NCBI GenBank assembly: GCA_917880885.1
Contig: OU862908.1
Span: forward strand, 13,379,501 to 13,443,500
Source: Limnephilus marmoratus
Taxonomy: Eukaryota > Arthropoda > Insecta > Trichoptera > Limnephilidae
Direction: 5' to 3'
DNA length: 64,000 bases
The position numbers and the translations under genes are program-made. How positions within the stretch are numbered: position 1 is the stretch's first letter; every line of letters starts with the position of its first letter. The notes beneath the pieces were generated by a model. That model made no database searches. It was not told the origin of the DNA and saw only the letters and a list, made by a program, of their open reading frames with translations. This document shows positions 30,991 to 42,995 of the stretch, piece by piece.

Positions 30991-33900
30991 TTACTTGGGG
31001 AGCTCTTCGGGAAGATGGGCGCCCTCGGGGTGGAATCCTGATGGATCTCCTTGGTAGGTGATGGTGTATTCTACTCCATCAGGACCGGTATACCTGGAAC
31101 AAAATAGATATTAATAACTTATCCAAAATGTTTTATGACATTCTTTGAAGTTCCTTAAGAAACAACTACTGCTGGAATTTTGGGTAAAATATTCGAAAAT
31201 GCTTTCACTGTTTTTCAAACCGTAACTTTTACAGAGATTTTGGTACCTATTTTATGGAAATTAAAAGATTACAGTTTACGATAGCAAACATTCTTAGAGT
31301 TTAAGGATGTGTACCATTGGAAAACATAGTTTGCCATTGGAAAACTTAAAGGTACATTTTTCTAACTATGTGAGTATATATAATTAACCAATAAATCATT
31401 CTGAGTTCTAGGTACCCTGCTGAAAGGCATTGAGAATTTAATGTTATTTGAGAAGTAAAATAACACATAAGTTGCATTGCAGTAGGCATTATATTTCAGA
31501 AGTGTTATAAGTGGTAAAACAACACGGAACGGAATTCGTGACATGCATGTTAGCTCAGGTGAATGAACGTGAATAAAAATACTGTTTTATATTTTAAGAA
31601 GGATTAGTTATCAAGTGAACAATATAACTTACTTGAATTGTCCGTTCACGACATAGGTCTCATTTTCGGTATCGGGGTAGTACAGGCGTCCCTGCTCCTG
31701 TCTTTGGATTCCATCTTCAGACACAAACCTGGAAACAAGAAGAAAAGCGGTTTAAATAAATTCTGCTTCCTTTGCAATCAAATCTATACCTGCGAATATG
31801 TTTGGGAACGCATGAAAGGTTTACAGCCTTACTAATAAAAAAAACACTTAACGACCGTTAAACGGTGTTTCTGTTCGGTGTTCGACCGTTTTAGGATGTT
31901 TCTGCAACGTTACAAATAATATAATAACGTTTTTATGTTGGCTGTTAATTTTGGTGGATGACAGAGAGTTACAGCATCATAGGTTGCTTAGATGGAGGAT
32001 TTTTTGTTCATGATGTTCTTATATACAGTTTGAGTCCTTGTCTGTCAACGAAATCGAAAGGGATTCCACATGAGCCATTCCATGATCTAATTCACAGAAA
32101 AAACCGTTTAAAAATGTAACGAAATTGTCTTTGTTGTACTTGTTTTATTTCTATTCTATTTCAAAGGGTTGGATACTGTCTTTTTTTAATAGACAAAACC
32201 ATTGATATTACTGTACTGTGCGGCGTTCACACAGCAACTGCCATTTTCACGTTTTTATTATATGGTAGATTCTGTATAAAATAGAAAGAACGAAAGTTAA
32301 ATTTGTTTGATATTGGGTTTCTATTTTTATCGGGTGTTCTATGGGATGGAAAGCCCACTGCTCCATTTCATAGATTCTATGAATTAGATCATAAGATGTA
32401 TGAAGTGCCGTTAGTGGGCATCGATGTCATTCGTGATTAAAATATAAAAAAAATGGTCGAATCGAAATCAAAGTTAACGATTATATGTACTATTATTAAG
32501 AATTAAATGGAGACAATATTAGCGAAACTCAATCGAAAAACTGGAGACGGAAAAATCAGAAAAAGATATTGGCACGTCTAGGACTCGAACTCAGGGCCTT
32601 CTGCTTACATGACAACAGCTCTACCAACTGAGCTAAGTGTCTATATTTAATTCGGTCACTTTCTAACTGTTTCATACATCGACTTTTAATATGATTGTCT
32701 TAATTTAATTAAATATTACAATTTTAGGTTTTACTCAAAAAATTAAAAATAAACATTATTAAGAAGCTTGCAGTACGATTAAAATACATTTACATACAAT
32801 TAATTTCATAGTAACCTCACAATTTCAAGGAATAATATTTCGCAATGTCAGTTACTCAATGTGAACAGAAATATATTTTTCGTAAAATATTTATTTAGAT
32901 GAAATTATGTTTGACAAAATGATAATATATTTTTTTAACTGAATACACGTGGGCATAACCAGGTGCGACTGTTAGTCTAGCAAATGATGGTAATATTGTC
33001 TAGTTTGACTCGACACCAATATTTTGTAATATCCATAAAGGACAGTAGATATGTGTGCACATAATATAAACAGGCACATGCTAACTGAAAAATGTTATGT
33101 AATTTCTGTAAAGAAAGGTCAATTTTATTGGTAAGGATCGTGTTTTACTGACGATGAAGTCAGAATGTATAGGCTAGGCCAAGACCATTGTGGTCTGGTA
33201 TTACTGATGTTCCAATGTCAACGACTTATGTAAATCTATCTACCAATTTAAGCGCCTGTCGCAATACATGTCCATTAAGCATAAGCTTCAACGGAAATTT
33301 TCTCTGAATTTGCCGCCGTGATTAATGCTATTTTTTCAATCCTTGCCTAATGGACTTAGACATAAAATAACACGGAGATAGGATTAAATACGAGTGTATT
33401 AGATGTGTGAGGAATGTGACTATATGTCCAAAATTACCACTTTTCAGTAGTGAAGAAATTTAAGTTGATACCAATCTAACAGTCCAGGTTTCTCGGAAAA
33501 TGGAATGGAAGTGTAAGTAAGTAATCATTAATCAAGACACTAGTTTAAAAATCAGCGGGATCTCTAATATTGTCTTCATCAATTAAAAGCGTTTAACCAG
33601 CCAGCGGCTGAAAATCCACATTTCGTCAAAAGTTGTTCTTACGATCGTGCAGGGCGGTTACAATGAGAAAGATTAATTATTCTCCGTACCAGCTTTTTAA
33701 AATAATAACTCGATTGAGTATATCGATTTTATTTCATTACAAATTTGCTTTAATTTATACCTACATCCAAAAATGCTGAAAGACGTGATGATAAAAGTAT
33801 TAAAATAATGTACTTTTTGTAATTATTTTTTGGTTATAAGTATTTATAATTTTTCAATAATGCCTAAGTTAAATAAGAATGTAAAAAAAAACTGAAATAT

Positions 33901-36900
33901 ATTAGTTTGTAAGTGCGCATATAAATACACAAACGGACCAATTTTTGTCAAGAAACAAATGTAGGTATAATTTTTTTATGATTTTATTGAAACTAAAATT
34001 AAATTCTAAAACATGCGATACCCAGATAATGTATTGATTTATTTTATTGCATGATTATATGATTTGAAATGGGTGTGGTATAATTCAAAATCTTTTTTGA
34101 AAATTTTACAAATCTGCTAACGACCTATGGTATATCCTTTTTATACTAAAAATAAACTTTTTTCTTAAAATTTAAAACATGCGAATGCTAGATAAAATAA
34201 CAATCTTTCGAAATCCATTTATAATTTTTTGTGGAAAAGAGACAATACGTCTAAAATCTGATTTAAAAATGACATATTTCTGGTTTTCTCCAGTAATACC
34301 CTCTTAAACATAACGATTTGAGGTTTTACTAATTAAGTTAAAAATAAAAGTTCATCCTAGACTTTCAGAAAAGTCAATAGCTGTCGCATATTTTAAGCGC
34401 CCTTGAGGTGATTCTCTCACGAAAATGGCGCTATGAAAATCATCCTATAATAATTATTTAATAAAAATTAAAAAAGGATAAATTTATCCAAGACACTATC
34501 TAGGTGGCATTTAGTTCAAGTTGAATCTTGCATGCATACATAAAGATAGCAGCCAATAAAAATGTGCGTTAAGAAAATGAAGATAATGTTGATAGTTCTT
34601 AGTCGAAGTATGACACAGTTAGATCACATTAATTCAAAGGGTTCAATCCCTAGATGTGGCCGTATCTTTTTTTAATTTTTCTAATTCAGGTTTTCGATTA
34701 AGTGTCGCTGGTATTGTCTCCATTAATTAAAAAAAAAAACATTTTTCTTTACTTATGAGCTTACTCCGTTTTATGAAATGAAAAACAAATTTATTGTGAT
34801 TTTAAATTACGTCTAGGAATGTACTGTAAATTAATCTGAATTTTGATCAATTTTGGTGATGAACTAAAATTGAGCTAAAACAGACTTATACTCCTAGGTC
34901 TCCGGTCATAGAATTGATAAATTGACTGTGAAAAGTCAGAAGGCAACAACCTGTACATTATGTAGAAAACTTTTTTGTCCTATTATATTATTTGTGACAA
35001 AATACAAGTGCTGGCAAAATGAAACAAAACAAAATGAAACAAAACAAAAACAAAACAAAACTCAAACTCGATTAAGTGGGATGATAATATTTAATATTTT
35101 TTTGTGTCATGTTCTCTTTCTTATTTTCGTTTAAAATATTATTGTTATCTTCTTCTTCAAAAATAATATTTTATTTCACCGTCAATAAAAAAAAATACAG
35201 TAAGGCAGGGGAGAAATTTTGAAGCTATTAGGGGAAGTTTTGCGATTAGCCGGATAGCTACCAGTTAGTGTCGGTTTGTGACGTAAATTTTCATTTAAAT
35301 AGGCAGGTACAAATATTTTACAAAGTAATAGGACCTTATTAAATAGGGACTTGAAAATATCTCATGATTTATATATTTATGAAAAATACCTATCTTTCCG
35401 TATTCTGAATGCCTCTGAGCCACTTCCAATAAAGCAAATAACTTAATAAATTCTTTAACATTAAAGGGAAGGCTTGAATGCACTTTTATAGTCACAATTG
35501 ATTTCAGACATTTACTGTATTACATTATTACTGTATTTTTATATTTCTACTGATTAATTATTTATTTCATAGTTGGGAGCGGCTCAGTTTGTTGTATAGG
35601 CGTCGTGTGGCGGGAACCAATGAAGTTTGTGTACGTTATATAAAAATTTGATCAATCGAAATGTGCGATATTTGTAAATGTATGCGCACACTTGTTTGTA
35701 TTGCCCAGTCAAATATTCAAATGTCAGATTTGTTTGTGAACGTTATGTACAATCCCGGTAGCCACTGCACACGAAAAAATGTATTGACATTTCACATTAA
35801 AACACGTGAATGATTTCATTAAAGGTCATTTTTTCATTACGAAATTCCCGGCTCTAGAGTTACCACATTATTTATTTGACTGGATTACATGCTTCGGTGA
35901 CCATTTGTTTTTATGGTCCTTTTGCTTGAAAATATTAATTTTGATCACATATATATTGTGACCAATTGATTTTACTGGTGACCAGCCAACTCAGAACCAC
36001 CTCAGCTGATAAAAATATATTAAAAATTTGTTTAAATAGGTTGAGTTAGGTTAGGGTTACCGGCAATTTAAAAAAAAATATTTTTTCATGGTTTTAATTA
36101 CCTTTCTGAGGTGGTTTCATTCTGAGTCGGCATGGAACCGATTTTACCAGCTATATTTTTTCTTTCTAAATTTCTGGCATAATATAAGGTCGGAACTTAT
36201 CAGGCTATTCAGATCTAGTATGTAGCTAAGTCACAGACTCTTACCACGATGATATGAAACAAATTTTTGACTCAAATGTACAAGGAACATAAGAAATAAT
36301 AATTATCCAAATATTGACGCAGTTCAGAGGAAAAGTAAAAGGTCGGTCGTGAAACAATCAAACGCCATACTAATGTGTGAAGCACGTATTAATCAATCAA
36401 ATTATTAGATTGAAATGTTAGAAAATTTTAAACGTAATTCTTTAAAGCTGTACTACCATTTAACTTGGTAATACATAACTTATCCCCTTTTAAATACGTT
36501 TATTTTAATTTCACTGTTTTTTTCCTGATTGGAATGAAATGTATGGATGAAGTGGAATCTCAGAAGTGGAAATTAACCCACTTCCCGGCATCCGATCGAG
36601 CTAAAACTCGGCAGATACACTCGTTGTTGATGACAATGCATTCTATCAACATTTGCATAACGCACACAAAGCGTACGCTTACGCATTTCTCTGAAATTCG
36701 ACGATATTACAGCACTTAATACACGAAATATAAGTGTTTTTTTTAAATGTTTTAAGACATTTGAAAATTTATGTAAAAAAACTAGGTTTTTCACGGGTTG
36801 ATTTTTTTCAATATAAGATCAATTTTCATCTTTATGAGAAAAATGTTTTCTTTTTAATTATCACCAACGACCAAGTAAATCCCTATCACCTATCTTGATG

Positions 36901-39900
36901 CAAAACACAGTATATTTCATGATTTTTTTAATATTGAATCATTTTGTGAAAACAAATGCTCCTGACTGACAAGTTATTTTGTAGATACGTAGGTACATAT
37001 AAAATTATTGCAATTCAATTAATTCTGAACAGCGAATAACTTTATGCATAAAGTAGTCATTAAAAAAATGTTAATAATAATTATAATCTCGGTTAGTTAG
37101 GAGATTCAATTTTAATTAGTAATAGAAATTAAGTGTATATTTTCTATCTCCTAATTATTTATTTTGGAATATAAAGTGTTACTTACGAGTAAGAGTAGTT
37201 GCCGGAACCGTCGTTCTCATCCGCGTAACTCAGAATCTTGGCATATTCGTTGGGAGCGCCAAACACCAGCACGGCGATACCCACAAAAGCCACACAAATT
37301 ACCTGCAAATAAATCAAAATATAAAAATTAGAGATGCCACGAATTGTGATTTTGCCGAATACCGAATACCGAATATTCGGCTAGGCTCTCGGCCGAATCT
37401 CCGAATATTCGGCAGCCTAATATTCGGTGACACTTTTCGCAAATAGTTTTCATGAATTTAAAATAAAAAATCGTTCCTTGAATTAAAATGAATTGAACTC
37501 ATGAGTTAAAAATCGTTTTCATGAATTAATAAAAATCAGTTACATTTCGCAAATGAAATTGATTTTTACATGAAAACTGTTTGCCTAGATCGGGCAGCAG
37601 ACCCTTACAAGTAGTGATCAGCAGTATCCAAGCCCAGCAGAATTGGCTAAGATTTATTTATCGTCTCTAATTTATGAGGAAAAGAGCAATCGTTTGCTTT
37701 CAACAAATACTGAAAAAATTGTTTTCATTCGACAAAACTTACCACTGATAGATTTTAAGTATTAAATGTTCTGATTTTTTGTTAAAATATTAATTTTTGT
37801 GAGTAATATGTTATTTATTATGCATTTTTTTTCATGATTTACTATTTGGTATTCGGCCGAATAGTTCGCCATATTCGGCCGAATACCGAATAGTAAAAAA
37901 AGTAGCCGAATAGGCCGAATTCCGAATAGTAGCCGAATATTCGTGGCATCTCTAATGAAAATACCGTTCTTCAAAGGTTACATGTTGTATCTGTATTTCC
38001 CGCTAAGCATACTTGCATACTGCTTACTAACAACGTATGCAGGGACATTGGAGGTCTAGTTTCGTTATCAAACGTAGAGTCGTTTTTACCAAAAAAATTA
38101 GAGTCCTTGCAAGAGCCTTGAAGGGGTAACCATCTGTTACCTATACCAGGACGGGTAAGTGGTGGGTCCTCCAATGTTCTTCAAAGGATAAACAGGAATC
38201 ATTTAAAATCTGCTATTCGTGCAATGGTAGATAAGACAAAATATTGAATGTTTAGCAAAGATATTGTAACTCCATAAACCAATTATTTAAAGAAAAACAA
38301 CGTGGAAAATTTGAATCCTTTTGAAAAAATCATTTTAACGCCTTGAAATCGATAGTTCAGTTGATTAGTCAGACATCTCCGAAAATGTAAATTTAATTCA
38401 AGTATGCAGTTATATGTAAAAGTTACCATTATATCTGGTAGATTACTCATAAACACCTCCAAATATATTTAATGTACAAACACTTCCAATGTAATAAAAT
38501 TTAAAAAAATGTGTTTTTCGGGTTATTTGTAGGAAATTTCAAAATGTCATATCAATGTACCGGACCGTTAAGCTACCCAGTGTTATTTTATAGCATATTT
38601 TATTTGCGAGACACAGACACGTTTAAATAAAAATATTATTGTTTTCCTCATTATCTCAAAACTTAGTATTTGGAGATGTGTGACTAATCAACTGGACGAT
38701 CGAAATATGTAAATACATTTGAAATGTTGTAAGTTAAGCTTGGTTCTCTGCGACAAAATATTTTCAAAACCCCAAATAATTTTTTGGTTTTTGTCGTGTG
38801 TTTTAAAAACATTTTGTCGCCGGAGACTCAGCTTCAGTTAAACGTACTAATAAATTGAATTTTTTCTTAGATTCTGGTAAATAACTCATTTTAGCCTAAA
38901 AGTAGACATACCAGGGTATCTAGCATAGTCGAGTGATACGGATTGATAGGATAACTTTCCTTCATTTCCTGGCATCACTGCAGATCGCCAATGAATAAGT
39001 AACAGTTCACAACGACTGAGAGTTCGAAATGTATTCAACATCAACTGTTGTTTGTTTGTACGTTAGCACTATTGTTCCCTGCATGAGTTTTGTGAACTGT
39101 GCTTTGCGATAATGTTTATTACGAAATTACATTACTGCGCTACAAGTTTATAATATTTGAGAGATATTTTAAATTTATGAATTATTTAGACATGATTTTT
39201 TCTGTTTTATTAATGGTTGCTACCAATACAAATTATTGAATATGATTGTTTTCGTTGCGGTAAAAGCTTCCAGAAAATTGTAAACATGAAAAGTTTTCAT
39301 TACATTATGATAAAAGTAAAATTAAAAACTTGCAGCAATATTTGGTTATTCACCTACGAAAATTTGTATGCAATCAATTAGTGTTAGATAACGCGTAATT
39401 AAATTCGTCAAAGTGAAAAAAATCTAATTTGTGAACAATTAATGCAAAATTTCTTTGACATTAGCGACCTTTGCAAAATATTCTAAATTTGTACATTTAA
39501 AAAAACTGTGGGAAAACTTTAAAATTATTACTGGACAAGATTTATAATGCATGAACAACCTCGTTAAAAGATAAGTCCAATATAAGAAAAAAACAAATCA
39601 CACAGAAAAAAAACAACTTATTTTTAATAGATATGATTTTAAATTTTTACCGCCAAAAGTATTTTACTTATTTATTTTTAGGGTATTATGCCGTGTCGCG
39701 CTACCTCGTGTAGAAACGTTGGCTAAAGAAGGAGGCATAACACCCCAAAAATAAATAACGAAAATTATTTGTAATACTTTCAATGCACGTATCGGATAAT
39801 AACAGCGGGTTGTAGGTAGCTGAGATTGATGTATATTTTTAATTACATTTATCATTTAAATTGCAAAATATAGCCTAAAAATATTTTTAATTATAACACA

Positions 39901-40083
39901 GTTTTTATTTTATATCGTTCAATTTGGGTTTGCACTAATGTAATGTACTTAACTGAAAGTAAAAAAAAAAAAACTATTAAAATTTGTAGGAAAAGCACCA
40001 CAAGATCACATGCTATATTTTTTTGTAAAATGAATCCACACTGTATTACTTGATCACTATCTATAATCACTTACCAATTTCAT
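30991..40083 (-). CDS. CP2: RR-1 type cuticular protein (four coding exons)
   Basis: A secreted chitin-binding cuticle protein. Minus-strand exons: 40083-40075 (ATGAAATTG then donor GTAAGT), 37303-37197 (acceptor TTTGCAG, donor GTAAGT), 31728-31633 (acceptor TTTCCAG, donor GTAAGT), 31093-30991 (acceptor GTTCCAG, stop TAA). They join in frame to 315 nt, 104 residues. Residues 1-18 form the signal peptide (MKLVICVAFVGIAVLVFG, then APNEY). The RR motif is intact at its start, G-x8-G-x6-Y (GQFKYTGPDG, VEYTITY), but the next block is altered to QGDPSGF in place of x-A-x-E-x-G-Y. The tail HPEGAHLPEELPK matches the usual GAHLP end. The third exon boundary splits the chitin-binding domain. Introns are 2.8, 5.5 and 0.54 kb. 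It converges on CP1. Confidence 0.92.
31818..31876 (+). repeat. Short repeat in CP2 intron 2 (partner of 22083-22142)
   Basis: ACAGCCTTACTAATAAAAAA followed by ACGACCGTTAAACGGTG. The near-palindrome keeps its pairing although bases differ from the 22-kb copy. Confidence 0.5.
32501..32700 (-). mobile_element. tRNA-derived SINE of a second family, copy 1
   Basis: The minus strand carries a tRNA-like segment (about 32643-32571): A box TTAGCTCAGTTGGTAGAGC, B box GAGTTCGAGTCC. The acceptor stem has two mismatches, so it is not a working tRNA gene. The 3' part, GTTTTTCGATTGAGTTTCGC and ATTGTCTCCATTTAATT, is shared with 34575-34739. About 45 bp before the tRNA-like part (GTATGAAACAGTTAGA) are shared too. 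Confidence 0.75.
34575..34739 (+). mobile_element. tRNA-derived SINE of the second family, copy 2 (internal deletion)
   Basis: It shares GTATGACACAGTTAGA, the B-box half GGTTCAATCCCTAGATGTGGCC, CAGGTTTTCGATTAAGTGTC and GTCTCCATTAATT with the 32.5-kb copy and ends in an A11 tail. The A-box half of the tRNA-like head is deleted. Confidence 0.75.
34980..35065 (+). repeat. Simple repeat (AAAAC/AAAATG type)
   Basis: Runs of AAAATGAAAC and AAAACAAAAC in CP2 intron 2. No further function seen. Confidence 0.8.
35065..37190. other. CP2 intron 2, remainder: no gene seen
   Basis: AT-rich intron sequence. Apart from the small inverted-repeat element at 35978-36143, I recognise nothing. Confidence 0.45.
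35978..36143. mobile_element. Small inverted-repeat element, related to 52074-52350
   Basis: AACTCAGAACCACCTCAG on the left is roughly the reverse complement of CTGAGGTGGTTTCATTCTGAGT on the right. The interior GGTTAGGTTAGGGTTA..GGC is shared with the 52-kb copy. It is a palindromic MITE. Confidence 0.6.
37329..37954. mobile_element. hAT MITE in CP2 intron 1
   Basis: Ends TAGAGATGCCACGAAT and ATTCGTGGCATCTCTA are a perfect 16-bp inverted repeat. The 8-bp flanks ATAAAAAT and ATGAAAAT differ at one base, an aged hAT-type duplication. Both subterminal regions repeat CCGAATA/TATTCGG many times. 626 bp, no transposase. Confidence 0.88.
37990..38170 (+). repeat. Interspersed repeat family 4, copy 1
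   Basis: It shares TTGCATACTGCTTACTAACA, GGAGGTCTAG, GAGCCTTGAAGG and ACCAGG-CGGGTAAG with 55835-56015. CATTGGAGG near the start pairs with CCTCCAATG at the end. No tRNA or protein signature is visible. Confidence 0.65.
38736..38834. repeat. Imperfect ~100-bp palindrome in CP2 intron 1
   Basis: AAGCTTGGTTCTCTGCGACAAAAT pairs with ATTTTGTCGCCGGAGACTCAGCTT across a short spacer. It could be a fold-back MITE. No flanking duplication identified. Confidence 0.6.
39673..39757. mobile_element. 85-bp palindromic mini-element
   Basis: TATTTTTAGGGTATTATGCC at the left is matched by GGCATAACACCCCAAAAATA at the right (18 of 20 pairs). Its central GAAACGTTGGCTAAAGAAGG occurs reversed near 5890-5925. Confidence 0.6.
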
Positions 40084-40130
40084 TTTGAGTGTTTTAGATT
40101 TACTTTCAATGAACAATTTGACTTCTGAAG

Positions 40131-40168
40131 ACTGAATGATGACAAAAAATGGAGTCGCAGCTTATATA
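40131..40168 (-). promoter_or_regulatory. CP2 core promoter (TATA box and initiator)
   Basis: On the minus strand TATATAA lies at 40168-40162 and an initiator TCAGT at 40135-40131, about 33 bp apart. The start of transcription would be near 40134, about 50 bp before the ATG. Confidence 0.7.
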
Positions 40169-40599
40169 TAAATCTCACCTCGCAGATATTTCCAAATGAC
40201 GAAGGTGTCAAAACGCAATTTTTCAGCTGTTTGCCTTATTTTGAGTATACAAGTAAATTAACAAGCAAAGTTTACGATCAGCCTTGAAATATTGATTAGT
40301 AAAATAGACCCAGCCAAACATCTCCGTATAATTATTGAGTAATTCCCCAACGGATTTATTATTAGCGCAGGTGACGTATGGCATTTGTGTCACACGATTA
40401 TTCACACCGATTTCACTAGCCCTAGAGAGAAAGAAAATTGGAAAAAGACGAATCAGATGTATTAATCTGTTGCATGCAATGAAAAAAAGAGTTAAGAAAT
40501 TGGACAATTCTGCTGGTATTATATATGACCGACTGATTAACAATAATAATTATTCAATTAATAAAAGTAATTTATAATTTAATTTATTAATTTTATTTT

Positions 40600-40985
40600 A
40601 GTAATTTGTACATTTAAGTTTACAAATTTCTAATTAATTATAATATTTCATATTGCAAACTAAATTTTATGTAGCTCCTACAATACGTCTTGAACTTTCC
40701 AATTGGTGTGGACTTCAAAGTCTCTGGTAGCTTGTTATACAACTTCATCCCCTTGTACAGCCTGATTTCTTTGCATGTTCTTGTGTTATGTCTGTGAATG
40801 TCCTTGTTGAATACGTATAATCGTAGATATATTAATATTATGAACTCTAGGAGTTTTTGGCTGAGCACGTCCATCGACTCTGGGACATGCCGGTAAGAAT
40901 AATGCTCGAAAGCATATATTTTAAAAATAATTAAATCAAATGAGAGAAAAAACCGGTGAAATGGTAGCTGGTCAAGCAAGATAAA
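40600..40985 (-). pseudogene. LINE ORF2 C-terminal remnant
   Basis: A minus-strand frame of 113 codons contains DIHRHNTRTCKEIRLYKG and LYNKLPETLKSTPIGKFK, the standard C-terminal block of CR1/Jockey-type ORF2. It is 5'-truncated and lies just upstream of CP2. The remainder of the window to 41350 shows nothing further. Confidence 0.65.
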
Positions 40986-41352
40986 GTCATATTATTTACA
41001 AGGGAGAAAAAACAACACAGCATACTTTTCTAGATAGTGACAGTCTCAATGAGTTATTACTATTGTTTACAAAGCTTTGATGTCTACAATTGACAAGAAA
41101 AATACACAACGATGCAGTTTTAATCCCTTGCAGATTCGGCTTGTGTACAAAAACGTGTAGATAAGCTTGTTGCTCGACAACAAGTGGATGTGAAGAATGA
41201 TCGATAGAAGTCCTAAAAGAGGTCGCAGAATTCTAGGTAGACGATAGATCCACTGGTCTAAAGATGACATCGAGCAGGCGGTTAGTACCAGATACCGCTG
41301 GTGACAGTAAGGAGTGTTAAACCAAAATCCAATGTCCAATAATATACCCAAA

Positions 41353-42995
41353 TTGGTTCCATGACAGTTGGTCCGGCCGATAGTTCGTCCGGCTGACATT
41401 TGGTCCGGCGACAATTGGTCTGGCGATAACACAGGCCTGCGACTGTTTTTTTTTCTTTGAAATAAGAGGTAATTCCCATGTATTTTTGGTTGCTGAATTC
41501 GGCAAAATTATCAAAAAAATTCCATCACGTAAGGTTTTTCCGGAAAACTCAAAATGCTGTGGGATTGCCTATCTTAAGACGCGAAACGGAGTTTATTGCC
41601 GAAATATATATTTCTTATTAATTCCAACTTATTATAAGATAATGTTATGTTTTATAGACTGAAACAAAACATTAAGTAACTCATGACGATAAAATTAGTC
41701 AGCGTTGAATCACATATATCGCGATTTTCCATAGTAAGTATGATGAGAGAATGCCGAAATTCCCAAGTTGCCCACTACCTTCCATGCCCTTTTATTTATT
41801 ACTTCTGTTCCAACTTTCCTAAGGTGCGTTTCAAAAATGACTTCAAGAGGTTGTGTAAATTCTTCTGAGAGTTTTTGCTATATTTGTGGTGAATTTGTAG
41901 TGAAAAAACAACAATGAAATATTACTGATTTTGTTAAAAAAAAGTGTATATTGCGTATTTGGTGTAAAGATAGGGGGACCAGGACAAATCTTGGGCCCAA
42001 AGCTTAATTATAATTGTATATACTGTAAATAAAATATTTAATGACATAAAATTAATTAAATTTGCGTATTTTATGTTTTTTTCTTTTGAACATTCCCTAC
42101 AGAAGTAGTGTAAAGCGGGTTTTGCCTATTTTTTAATTTCCACTTTGCGGAAAATCCTTTCGTGATGGAATGAATAGCATACCGAAATACATATAATTCA
42201 CTATTACCATTTAAAAAAAAAAGTCAATTGACAGACCTGTGATGCTCCATAAAGAACTTCCAGACATCCCACACAAACGGAAAAGATCAAAACGGAGTTT
42301 TGAGAGAAAAAGATGTAGATATCATAAATAATTATTAATCCTTATTGTATATACATATTATTTTTATCAAATTGTATTTAAAAATGTAAATAAACCACTA
42401 GTAATAGATATTTTTTTTCATTTCAAAATGCATTGTACTGCGGGTTTTGCATAACTTTCATTTTCATTTTGCGGAAAATCCCTACGTGCTGGAGAAAAAC
42501 TGAGGGCATATTTGGACTCAGCGCACCAAAATACATACGATTCACCCATTACGGTGAAAAAAAATCAAAAAGTGTCAATTTGCAAGCCTGTGTAGTTGAT
42601 CCGACCGCAAGTTTAGAAGATGTTTTCTTCAAGTATGTATGCAAAGGGGATATACGGCCGTACAACCAAGTCGATATACTTATATCTGAAGGCATCTTGA
42701 GTGAAAATCCGTTGTAAAATTATTTTTACTAATAATTTCGACTCTCCGAAGTAGCATGCGGCAATCACAAAATATGATTTTCACTCAAGATGCCTTCAGA
42801 TATAAGTATATCGACTTTGGTTGTACGGCCGTATATCTTCTTTGCATACTTACTTGAAGAAAACATTTTCTAAACTTTCGGCCGGACCAATTGTCGCCGG
42901 ACCAATTGTCGCCGGACCAAATGTCAGCCGGACCAACCGTCGCCGGACCAACTGTCGCCGGACCAAATGTCGCCGGACCAATTGCCGGGTCACCA
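41353..42995. mobile_element. DNA element with clustered CCGGACCAA words at both ends
   Basis: The left end holds four copies of a GGTCCGGC-type word (41369-41425). The right end holds seven of CCGGACCAA-TGTCG (about 42882-42985) in the opposite orientation. CCCAAA stands just outside both ends (41347-41352, 42996-43001), with 7 of 8 bases equal if taken as an 8-bp duplication, so hAT-like transposition is possible. Inside are a 140-bp direct repeat (42113-42247, 42434-42596) and a ~98-bp palindrome (42612-42710, 42779-42876). A 94-codon frame (42433-42717) crosses these parts. I recognise no domain. Confidence 0.7.
42612..42876. repeat. Palindrome with ~98-bp arms inside the 41.4-kb element
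   Basis: GAAGATGTTTTCTTCAAGTA at the left is answered by TACTTACTTGAAGAAAACAT at the right, and the arms remain complementary through ACGGCCGTACAACCAAGTCG. The loop is about 70 bp. Confidence 0.85.

Noticed and set aside
36465..36794. Overlapping frames of 84 and 73 codons in CP2 intron 2.
   Set aside because: No domain, no splice context, ordinary intron composition.
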